From the NCBI GenBank assembly GCA_016872125.1, contig VHBD01000086.1, positions 1 to 6,568 on the forward strand: 6,568 nt of DNA, read 5' to 3'. This document shows, one piece after another, positions 1 through 5,876 of this stretch (the first letter of the stretch is position 1; every line of letters begins with the position of its first letter). This DNA comes from Sphingomonadales bacterium. Lineage in GTDB: Bacteria; Bacteroidota; Bacteroidia; UBA7662. The notes below the pieces were generated by a model. It saw only the letters and a program-made list of their open reading frames with translations. It was not told the DNA's origin and did no database searches. Made by a program: the position numbers and the translations under genes.

Positions 1-700
1 CGGGAAAGCCAAAGAGTTTTACCTCCAAGGTGAATATTTCAAAGCCCAGCCATTGCTCGAAGAATTGGTATCGGCCTATCGAGGTTCCGAATTATCCGAG
101 TCTATTTACTATTACTACGCCTATTGTGATTTTCAAATGGGGGCTTATCTCACCGCGGCATACCATTTCAAGCAGTTTAACCAGCTTTTTCCTTCCAGCC
201 CCAAAGCGGAAGAAATGGATTTCATGTATGCCTACTGCATGTACATGGATTCTCCAACCTATGCCTTGGATCAGTCCAATTCTGTTAAGGCCATAGAGGG
301 ACTGCAGCTGTTTGTGAACAAACATCCCAACAGCCTCAGGGTGGATCAATGCAATTACATCATCGAACAACTCCGTGACAAAATGAGGCTGAAAGCCTAC
401 GAAGCCGCCATGTTGTTTTACCGTATGGAAGATTACCGGGCCTCTGCAGTCAGTCTGAAGCAATTGCTGGTCGAATACCCAGACCTGGCCGACCGCGAAA
501 AAATCAAATGGTTAATTGTTGAGTCCTATTATAAATTAGCCTCCAACAGCATCGAATCCAAAAAAGCTATACGCTTTGAACAGGTTATCTTGGCCCAAGA
601 AGCATTGGAGGAAGAATTCCCCAACTCCGTCTATTTGGCCCAAAGTCGAGCTATGGCCTTGGAAGCCAGAGCCTACCTCACCAAAGCCCCAACAACCTAA
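1..700 (+). CDS. bamD: Outer membrane protein assembly factor BamD, 5'-truncated
   Basis: The frame is open from base 2 to the TAA at 698-700, giving about 232 visible residues; the start, signal peptide and lipobox cysteine lie outside the window. BamD is an outer-membrane-anchored periplasmic lipoprotein built of tetratricopeptide repeats; it works with BamA to insert beta-barrel proteins. The visible part has the family's helical repeat pattern: GEYFKAQPLLEEL, then YYYYAYCDFQMGAYLTAAYH, an F-x-x-F-x-x-x-FP turn (FNQLFPSSP), the SPTYALDQ segment, LFVNKHPNS, KAYEAAMLFYRMEDYRAS, and a final repeat ending EEEFPNS. These match my memory of Bacteroidota BamD (also called YfiO), usually about 260-270 residues, so roughly 30-40 residues are missing. 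An internal TTG at 53 or ATG at 30 should not be taken as the start. rpoZ follows 40 bases downstream on the same strand. I am confident of the family; partner proteins are inferred from it. Confidence 0.9.
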   Translation, partial: GKAKEFYLQGEYFKAQPLLEELVSAYRGSELSESIYYYYAYCDFQMGAYLTAAYHFKQFNQLFPSSPKAEEMDFMYAYCMYMDSPTYALDQSNSVKAIEGLQLFVNKHPNSLRVDQCNYIIEQLRDKMRLKAYEAAMLFYRMEDYRASAVSLKQLLVEYPDLADREKIKWLIVESYYKLASNSIESKKAIRFEQVILAQEALEEEFPNSVYLAQSRAMALEARAYLTKAPTT

Positions 701-740
701 TTAACCCGCATCGATTCACTAACCTGATTAAATACACCTC

Positions 741-1055
741 ATGTCACAACCCAACAACACCATCACCCGTAGTCTTCGCGACTTGGAACAAAGCACCGGT
801 AACGTCTATGAAGCAGTTGCAGTCATCGCCAAGCGTAGCAACCAAATCGCTTCCAAAGTCAAAGAAGAGTTGAACTCAAAATTAGCCGAATTTGCAACCC
901 CGGCAGATACGCTCGAAGAAGTCTATGAGAATCGGGAGCAAATCGAAATTTCTCGTCAATACGAGCGCATGGCCAAGCCAGCATTGCAAGCGATTGAAGA
1001 GTTCAAACAAGGTAAAATTTATTACCGAAACGACTCCAAGAACAAAAAAGCCTAA
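741..1055 (+). CDS. rpoZ: DNA-directed RNA polymerase omega subunit
   Basis: This encodes 104 residues of the Bacteroidota-type omega subunit (RNA_pol_Rpb6 family), a small protein that binds the beta' subunit and helps polymerase assembly and stability. The family core is the segment GNVYEAVAVIAKRSNQIA at about residues 20-37, equivalent to the GNRFDLVLVAARRARQ helix of E. coli omega. A second block, ENREQIEISRQYERMAKPAL followed by AIEEFKQGKIYYRN, at about residues 63-98, is what I remember as typical of Bacteroidota omega and less like the proteobacterial protein. The C-terminus is lysine-rich. The ATG at 741 is the natural start because it places the TITRSLRDLEQ segment at the usual distance from the core. 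The gene sits between bamD and coaBC, with a 10-base gap to the latter. The proteobacterial pairing of rpoZ with gmk or spoT is not seen here. Confidence 0.9.
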   Translation: MSQPNNTITRSLRDLEQSTGNVYEAVAVIAKRSNQIASKVKEELNSKLAEFATPADTLEEVYENREQIEISRQYERMAKPALQAIEEFKQGKIYYRNDSKNKKA

Positions 1056-1065
1056 AAGCTGAACA

Positions 1066-3195
1066 ATGCCTGCCGGCAAGAAAGTTCTGATAGGCATTAG
1101 CAGCAGCATTGCTGCTTATAAAATTTGCGGGTTGGTTCGTGAGCTGGTGCGTTCAGGCGCTGAAGTACAAGTTGTTTTGACCCCTTCAGCCCATGAATTT
1201 GTAACACCACTCACCTTGAGTACCCTTAGTGGAAGGCCCGTGTACACCAATCTTGTGCAAAACAAGGAAGGCGAATGGGTCAACCATGTTGCCCTTGGCC
1301 TATGGGCCGATTTGATTGTGGTAGCACCTTGCACCGCCAATACCCTGTCAGCCATGGCCAGCGGAACCTGCAACAATTTGCTGTTGGCAACGGTTTTATC
1401 GGCACGCTGCCCTGTGGCAGTAGCCCCGGCCATGGACCACGATATGTTTGGGCATTCAACCACCCAAGCTAACCTCCAAAGGCTGAGTGATATGGGGTAC
1501 CGTATCGTGGAACCGGTTTCTGGAGAACTCGCATCCGGCTTAATCGGGGAAGGACGTATGGCGGAACCGGAAGATTTGCTAAGAACCATTCGAGAAATCC
1601 TGCTTGGAGATTCGTTTCTTCATGGACAACGCGTTTTGGTGACCGCTGGCCCAACGCGTGAATACCTAGATCCGGTTCGCTACATCACGAACCGATCTTC
1701 CGGCAGAATGGGGCTGGCTTTGGCCGAAGCTTTAGCTGATCGTGGTGCCCAAGTGGAGCTTATCTACGGTCCTGGATCTGAACTATGCCGACACCCAGGT
1801 GTCCGTATACACTCGGTGGAAACTGCCGATCAAATGATGGATGCTTGCCAGAAGTATGCCGAATCCTGCACTTTGCAAGTCTATGCCGCAGCCGTTGCGG
1901 ATTACCGAGCAGCCACCTATTCCGATCACAAAATCAAGAAATCCGAAGCGTCCATGTCCGTAGAGTTTGTTGCCAATCCGGATATTTTGCATTTCGCCGG
2001 CACCCACAAAAAGCCTGGTCAAACCGTTATAGGATTCGCTTTGGAAAGTGAAAATGAAATTGAGAACGCTCTTCGAAAATTGCATCATAAGCATGCTGAC
2101 CTTGTGGTGATGAACAGCCTTAGGCAAGAGGGCGGCGCAATGGATGCCGAACAAATGGGTTGCACCTTGCTCACCGCAAATCATGATCCGATTCACTTAC
2201 CAACCATGCCCAAACGGGAGCTCGCCAAAGCCATGGTGAATCAATTTCGAGCCTTGCTGAGGCTGGGAATGATCCTATGCCTCATGGCGCTGCCATGGAA
2301 CATGCCAATCCTAGCCCAGGAATTGAATTGCCAAATCTCCGTGAACCCTGGCAAAGTTGGAGGAGCCGATCAGCAATTTTATGCGAACATGCAACAGGCG
2401 CTCACCACTTTCGTCAACGGTCAGAAGTGGTCCTCGGATGAGTTTCAATTCCAAGAGCGCATCAATTGCAGCATCAGCATCATGCTCGATGAACGAATTA
2501 GCGGGAATACCTTTAAGGCTACTACGCAAATCCAAAGCAGCAGACCAGTCTATAACAGTGCCTACACCACCGTGATCTTCAATTATACCGATCCGGATTG
2601 GCAATTCGAGTACAACGAGTCACAAGCCATGGAATTCAACGAAAATGCCCATACCTCCAATTTGCTTTCGATGCTCGCCTTCTATGCTAACCTCATTATT
2701 GGGCTTGATTACAACACTTTCGGAAGAGAAAGCGGAACACCCTATCTACGCAAAGCTCAACAAATCGTTCTGAATGCTCAAAATGCCATTGAAGTAGGTT
2801 GGCGGCAGAACCAAAGCTTACGCAACCGGTATTGGCTATCGGAATTGCTCAACAATTCAGCTTACAAACCCTTTCATCAAGGTTTGTACGAATACCATCG
2901 GCAAGGCCTCGATCAAATGCACAAGCCTGAGAGGGTAATCGATGCACGGCGTAAAATGTTGGGCGCCATTGAGAAAATCCATGATGTGCACCGTAACAAA
3001 CCTGGCGGCATGCTCATCCCCTTGTACCTCAAAGCCAAAACACCAGAAATTATAGGATTCTGCTCCAAAGCTTTGCCAGCCGAGAAGGCCAAGGTGGTGG
3101 AACAGTTGATCGCCATGGACCCCTTGAACCAGGCAGAGTATAACCGCATCAACGCCCCCGGCGTTGGGGGCGGTGCAGGTGGAGGAGGCCGTTAG
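1066..3195 (+). CDS. coaBC: CoaBC fused in frame to a DUF4835 exported protein
   Basis: This is one frame of 709 residues with no stop. Residues 1-398 are a complete bifunctional CoaBC: CoaB joins 4'-phosphopantothenate to cysteine using CTP, and the flavoprotein CoaC decarboxylates the product to 4'-phosphopantetheine, a coenzyme A precursor. CoaC domain (about 1-180): GISSSIAAYK at 10-19, the catalytic-type His at 74 in HVALGLWAD, PCTAN at 88-92, PAMD at 121-124, and the clamp segment GELASGLIGEGRM at 153-165. CoaB domain (about 187-398): TAGPTREYLDPVR at 193-205, Asn209 in ITNRSSGRMG, AAAVADY, the KIKK lysines at 289-292, NPDIL, GFALE. Numbering runs one behind E. coli for His74, Asp124, Ser157 and Asn209. 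Typical CoaBC ends near residue 400, exactly where a signal-peptide-like segment and then DUF4835 begin. The start at ATG 1066 gives the usual short N-terminus. The CoaBC call is firm; whether the long product exists is uncertain. Confidence 0.88.
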   Translation: MPAGKKVLIGISSSIAAYKICGLVRELVRSGAEVQVVLTPSAHEFVTPLTLSTLSGRPVYTNLVQNKEGEWVNHVALGLWADLIVVAPCTANTLSAMASGTCNNLLLATVLSARCPVAVAPAMDHDMFGHSTTQANLQRLSDMGYRIVEPVSGELASGLIGEGRMAEPEDLLRTIREILLGDSFLHGQRVLVTAGPTREYLDPVRYITNRSSGRMGLALAEALADRGAQVELIYGPGSELCRHPGVRIHSVETADQMMDACQKYAESCTLQVYAAAVADYRAATYSDHKIKKSEASMSVEFVANPDILHFAGTHKKPGQTVIGFALESENEIENALRKLHHKHADLVVMNSLRQEGGAMDAEQMGCTLLTANHDPIHLPTMPKRELAKAMVNQFRALLRLGMILCLMALPWNMPILAQELNCQISVNPGKVGGADQQFYANMQQALTTFVNGQKWSSDEFQFQERINCSISIMLDERISGNTFKATTQIQSSRPVYNSAYTTVIFNYTDPDWQFEYNESQAMEFNENAHTSNLLSMLAFYANLIIGLDYNTFGRESGTPYLRKAQQIVLNAQNAIEVGWRQNQSLRNRYWLSELLNNSAYKPFHQGLYEYHRQGLDQMHKPERVIDARRKMLGAIEKIHDVHRNKPGGMLIPLYLKAKTPEIIGFCSKALPAEKAKVVEQLIAMDPLNQAEYNRINAPGVGGGAGGGGR
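2233..2316 (+). other. Signal-peptide-like segment buried at the CoaBC/DUF4835 junction
   Basis: Residues 390-417 of the long frame have all three parts of a Sec signal peptide: an n-region with two arginines (MVNQFRALLR), a hydrophobic core (LGMILCLMALPW), and a c-region NMPILA ending before QELNC, which fits signal peptidase I cleavage after Ala417. The same first residues (KRELAKAMVNQF) also match the last helix of CoaBC, so the end of the enzyme and the n-region of the export signal appear to be the same codons. In-frame ATG codons at 2233, 2269, 2284 and 2302 could start translation. The sequence before 2269, GAGGCTGGGA, is at best a weak ribosome-binding site. Confidence 0.65.
2233..3195 (+). 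CDS. DUF4835 family envelope protein (possible separate product of the fused frame)
   Basis: The last 320 codons of the coaBC frame encode what is normally a separate secreted protein in Bacteroidota. From ATG 2233 the product starts MVNQFRALLRLG, then a hydrophobic stretch, then PILAQ and the mature start ELNCQISVN; I recall an AQELNCQVTVN-like start as characteristic of DUF4835 proteins. Later marks are TFVNGQKWSSDEF, ERINCSISI, the PVYNSAYTTVIFNYTDPDW region, FNENAHTSNLLSMLAFYANLI, GLDYNTFG, and a C-terminal VVEQLIAMDP. Length without the signal peptide is about 290 residues, close to the family's usual size. I recall this family being named PorD, a type IX secretion component, in some annotations; I cannot verify that, and the function should be treated as unknown. 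Location is inferred to be periplasm or outer membrane. ATG 2269 is another possible start but lacks the positive n-region. The last 13 residues are a Gly-rich tail. Confidence 0.62.
   Translation: MVNQFRALLRLGMILCLMALPWNMPILAQELNCQISVNPGKVGGADQQFYANMQQALTTFVNGQKWSSDEFQFQERINCSISIMLDERISGNTFKATTQIQSSRPVYNSAYTTVIFNYTDPDWQFEYNESQAMEFNENAHTSNLLSMLAFYANLIIGLDYNTFGRESGTPYLRKAQQIVLNAQNAIEVGWRQNQSLRNRYWLSELLNNSAYKPFHQGLYEYHRQGLDQMHKPERVIDARRKMLGAIEKIHDVHRNKPGGMLIPLYLKAKTPEIIGFCSKALPAEKAKVVEQLIAMDPLNQAEYNRINAPGVGGGAGGGGR
3153..3172 (+). repeat. GC-rich inverted repeat near the 3' end of the fused frame
   Basis: CGCCCCC at 3153-3159 and GGGGGCG at 3166-3172 are perfect inverted copies around a six-base GGCGTT loop. 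The hairpin lies inside the coding sequence, 20 bases before the TAG at 3193-3195, and codes for part of the Gly-rich tail. No run of T follows, so it is not a standard intrinsic terminator; it could slow the ribosome or protect an mRNA end, or be a by-product of glycine codons. Confidence 0.4.
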
Positions 3196-3245
3196 TCTTT
3201 ACGAATTTCCATAAAATACTCAGGACCATCCATTGAATTCCTGTT

Positions 3246-4994
3246 ATGCTGCTTAGGCTGCTTATCCGAAACTTTGCCCTGATTGGGGAATTGGAGCTCA
3301 CGGTGGGCCCCGGCCTAACGGTGATCACCGGAGAAACCGGTGCGGGGAAGTCCATTCTATTGGATGCCATCGGTTTGTTGTTAGGTGATTATGCGGACCC
3401 TGCTTCATTTCGGGATTCCACCTTACGATGCGTTGTTGAAATGGAGTTCCTCAGCCATGATCCCGAAGTCCTTGCCCTGTGGAGCCAAATCAATAACGAA
3501 GAACCCCATTCCGCGAACTTCGAATTTATTCTACGTAGGGAAATCAGTCCACAACGGCGCAGCCGTTGCCTCATTAACGATCGTGTATCCACCCTGAAGG
3601 AGCTCAAAAATCTTGCTACCCTTCTCTTGGACCTTAGCGGCCAAGAAGAGGCCGTCGCCGTGGATAAAAGGCAAACTCAAGTTTTGTTACTCGACCAAAT
3701 TGCCTGTTGCGAGGACATTCGCCGTGAGTATGCTGCTAGTTTCACCGAATGGGTTCAAACAAGGCAAGCCCTGGATGGTTTTCTGACTGAATATGAGAAG
3801 AGCCAAAGGGAAGAAGATCTTAATCGATTTCATTACGAGGAACTTCGCTCAGCGCCTTTGGAAAACTGGGCCCGCCTCATCGATTGCGAAAACCAACTCA
3901 GTATACAGGAAAACGCATTGGATTCCAGAGAGAAATTAACCATCGCGGCCGCTTCCTTGGTTGGAGATGCTCCGAATGGAGGACAAGCCATAGCCGATCA
4001 ACTGCGAGATCTCTTGCAACAACTAGCCGGCATCAGCGGCAAGGATTCCGAAGTGGCCGCTTGGACCGAATCCTTGAAAAGCGTTTTGTTGCAAATTCGC
4101 GAATTGGCTCGCGATGCCGAATCCATGGCCGAGGCAAGGGTACCCGATTTGCAAATGACTCAACAGTTACGGGATCAGGTGGATGTCTTGCAGAGTTTGT
4201 TGCACAAACACCGTCTCTTTGAACTTCAAGATCTACGAGACCTACGAGAGAAGCTTGCTTCGTTCTTGGAAACCGGACAAGGTGTGGATGAACGCAGGAA
4301 AACGTTGGAGGCTCAAGAGGCCAGAGCCTTGGAACAATGTCGCTTGGCAGCCTTGCGTTTACACCTGGTAAGGACCAAGGGCCTGAGCGATCTGTCGAAC
4401 CGCCTTGCGGTCAAGCTTGCCAAACTTTCCATGGAGCATGCTCGACTAGTTTTGGACTGGAATACCATTGTGAGTAACCTGAATGAACAATCAACAGCAG
4501 ATGCTTTGCAAGAATGGGTTCCAACGGAGGCTCTTATGGGGCTTGATCGACCAGACTTGCTTTTCAGCGCCAACCCCGGTCAGGATCCACGCCCCCTGGG
4601 GCAGGTGGCCAGTGGTGGAGAAAAATCACGACTTTTGTTGGCTCTCAAGAGCCTGGTCAAAGAGCAAGGCCGTGACCATACCCGGATCTTTGACGAAATT
4701 GACACGGGTATATCGGGAGAAACCGCTTTGCGTATGGGGCAAATGTTGTCCGAAATGGCCAAGAATCAACAAATCATTCTCATCACCCACCTACCCCAAA
4801 TTGCTGCCCTCGGTGATCATCACTGGCATGTCACCAAAGAGGTAGAGAACCAGCAAACCCGCACAGCCCTCTCGGTCCTTGGGCTCGACCAACGCCAAGA
4901 AACGTTGGCACGCATGATTGGTGGGGATCGCTACGGGAAAGCGGCCCTTCAACAAGCCCTCGTTTTACTCCATACCTCCCACCTATCCCAGTGA
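3246..4994 (+). CDS. recN: DNA repair protein RecN
   Basis: This encodes 582 residues of RecN, a cytoplasmic SMC-like ATPase that acts early in recombinational repair of double-strand breaks. The N-terminal half-site shows LLIRNFALIGELEL then Walker A GETGAGKS at 29-36 and AIGLLLGDYAD. The middle (roughly 150-420) is long, charged and helical, rich in E, R, Q and L, as expected for the short coiled-coil arms. The C-terminal half-site has the ABC signature SGGEKSR at 456-462, Walker B IFDEIDTGISGE from 481, and THLPQIAALGDHHWHV with the switch His at 515. Family members are usually about 550-560 residues, so this one is slightly long. Two motifs differ from the usual form: SGGEKSR instead of SGGELSR, and DLSGQEE at 129-135 where most RecN have a DIHGQHE-like motif. 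The ATG at 3246 is 50 bases after the upstream stop and gives the standard N-terminus. Both ATPase halves look intact. Confidence 0.93.
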   Translation: MLLRLLIRNFALIGELELTVGPGLTVITGETGAGKSILLDAIGLLLGDYADPASFRDSTLRCVVEMEFLSHDPEVLALWSQINNEEPHSANFEFILRREISPQRRSRCLINDRVSTLKELKNLATLLLDLSGQEEAVAVDKRQTQVLLLDQIACCEDIRREYAASFTEWVQTRQALDGFLTEYEKSQREEDLNRFHYEELRSAPLENWARLIDCENQLSIQENALDSREKLTIAAASLVGDAPNGGQAIADQLRDLLQQLAGISGKDSEVAAWTESLKSVLLQIRELARDAESMAEARVPDLQMTQQLRDQVDVLQSLLHKHRLFELQDLRDLREKLASFLETGQGVDERRKTLEAQEARALEQCRLAALRLHLVRTKGLSDLSNRLAVKLAKLSMEHARLVLDWNTIVSNLNEQSTADALQEWVPTEALMGLDRPDLLFSANPGQDPRPLGQVASGGEKSRLLLALKSLVKEQGRDHTRIFDEIDTGISGETALRMGQMLSEMAKNQQIILITHLPQIAALGDHHWHVTKEVENQQTRTALSVLGLDQRQETLARMIGGDRYGKAALQQALVLLHTSHLSQ

Positions 4995-5040
4995 ACCGTT
5001 TTTTTGTTAAATTGTAATCGATTATCCTAAACCCTACCCT

Positions 5041-5844
5041 ATGAATCATTCGTTGTTACAAGGAAAACGAGGCATCATCTTTGGCGCCCTCGACCAACAG
5101 TCTATCGCCTGGAAAGTGGCCGAAAAGGCCCACCAAGAAGGAGCCCGCTTTGTGCTCACCAACGCCCCGGTCGCTTTGCGTATGGGTCAAATTCAAGAAC
5201 TGGCCGATCGCCTGAATTCCACCGTAATAGGCGCCGATGCCACCGTTGATGCTGATTTGGAGAGCCTATTTACCCAAGCTGTTGAATTCTTGGGCGGGCC
5301 TATTGATTTTGTGTTGCATTCCATAGGAATGTCGCCCAATGTCCGCAAAGGCAAGGCCTATACCGACCTTAATTACGAGTTCTACCACAAAACCCTGGAC
5401 GTGTCGGCCATGTCCTTTCACCGCACCATGCGAGCGGCCATCGCCACCAATGCCCTTGCCCAAGGTGCCTCGGTTTTGGCCCTTTCATACATCGCTGCCC
5501 AACGTGTTTTTCCGGATTACAACGACATGGCCGATGCCAAAGCCCTTCTGGAATCCATCGCCAGAAGCTTTGGGTATCATCTGGGCAAATCCCACGGGGT
5601 CCGAGTCAATACCATCTCGCAGAGTCCAACCCGAACCACGGCGGGATCAGGAGTCAAAGGCTTTGACGATTTCTTGGATTATGCCGAACGCATGTCCCCC
5701 TTGGGCAATGCCTCTGCTGAATCCTGCGCCGACTATTGTGTGGTCATGTTCTCGGATTTGACCCGTATGGTCACGATGCAAAATTTGTTTCATGACGGCG
5801 GTTTTTCTTTTACCGGGGTAAGTCAAGAAATATTGCAGTCCTAA
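5041..5844 (+). CDS. fabI: Enoyl-[acyl-carrier-protein] reductase FabI
   Basis: This 267-residue protein is a short-chain dehydrogenase of the FabI type, which reduces the trans-2-enoyl-ACP double bond with NAD(P)H in the last step of each fatty acid elongation cycle, in the cytoplasm. The nucleotide-binding turn is GIIFGALDQQSIAWKVAEKA at 11-30, with the FabI-type glycine-to-SIA spacing. ADATVDADL (65-73) is the acidic segment that contacts the cofactor, and HSIGMSPN (93-100) follows the central strand. The active-site set is Tyr150 (ALSY), Tyr160 and Lys167 in the Y-x6-K arrangement (YNDMADAK). VRVNTISQSPTRTTAG and the C-terminal HDGGFSFTG complete the family pattern. NAPVALRMGQI and TMQNLFHDGGFS match the Bacteroidota version as I remember it. 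The length is usual (about 260-270). It follows recN by 46 bases and precedes the M48 gene by 32, so co-transcription is plausible. Nothing appears broken or unusual. Confidence 0.95.
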   Translation: MNHSLLQGKRGIIFGALDQQSIAWKVAEKAHQEGARFVLTNAPVALRMGQIQELADRLNSTVIGADATVDADLESLFTQAVEFLGGPIDFVLHSIGMSPNVRKGKAYTDLNYEFYHKTLDVSAMSFHRTMRAAIATNALAQGASVLALSYIAAQRVFPDYNDMADAKALLESIARSFGYHLGKSHGVRVNTISQSPTRTTAGSGVKGFDDFLDYAERMSPLGNASAESCADYCVVMFSDLTRMVTMQNLFHDGGFSFTGVSQEILQS

Positions 5845-5876
5845 GGTCGTTTCCCGAATTCAAGATTCTTTGCGTT

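Noticed and set aside
92..463. A 123-codon open frame on the - strand inside bamD
   Set aside because: It is antisense to a clear TPR protein, and its translation has no recognisable domain; it is a shadow of bamD codon use.
701..740. Gap between bamD and rpoZ, checked for a promoter
   Set aside because: I see no -33/-7 pair of the Bacteroidota type and no terminator hairpin.
1099..1116. Perfect 7-bp inverted repeat AGCAGCA-GCAT-TGCTGCT at the start of coaBC
   Set aside because: It encodes the conserved SSSIAAY motif, so the symmetry of Ser (AGC) and Ala (GCT) codons explains it. A regulatory hairpin near the start codon cannot be excluded but has no other support.
1116..1589. A 157-codon open frame on the - strand inside the CoaC domain
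   Set aside because: The + strand codes for the catalytic CoaC motifs here; the reverse translation is low-complexity and unrecognised.
1783..2196. A 137-codon open frame on the - strand inside the CoaB domain
   Set aside because: It overlaps conserved CoaB motifs on the + strand and shows no family resemblance of its own.
4234..4251. Imperfect tandem repeat of CTACGAGA in recN
   Set aside because: It covers only two copies and codes for an LRDLRE coiled-coil segment, where such repeats are common.
4591..4602. Short inverted repeat GCCCC-CT-GGGGC inside recN
   Set aside because: The stem is five base pairs with a two-base loop inside codons for a conserved stretch before the ABC signature; it is expected by chance.
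4995..5040. AT-rich gap before fabI with seven T in a row (4999-5005), considered as a terminator or promoter
   Set aside because: No stem precedes the T run, so it is not an intrinsic terminator. A TTTG at 5003-5006 resembles the Bacteroidota -33 box, but no TAnnTTTG box lies at the right distance.
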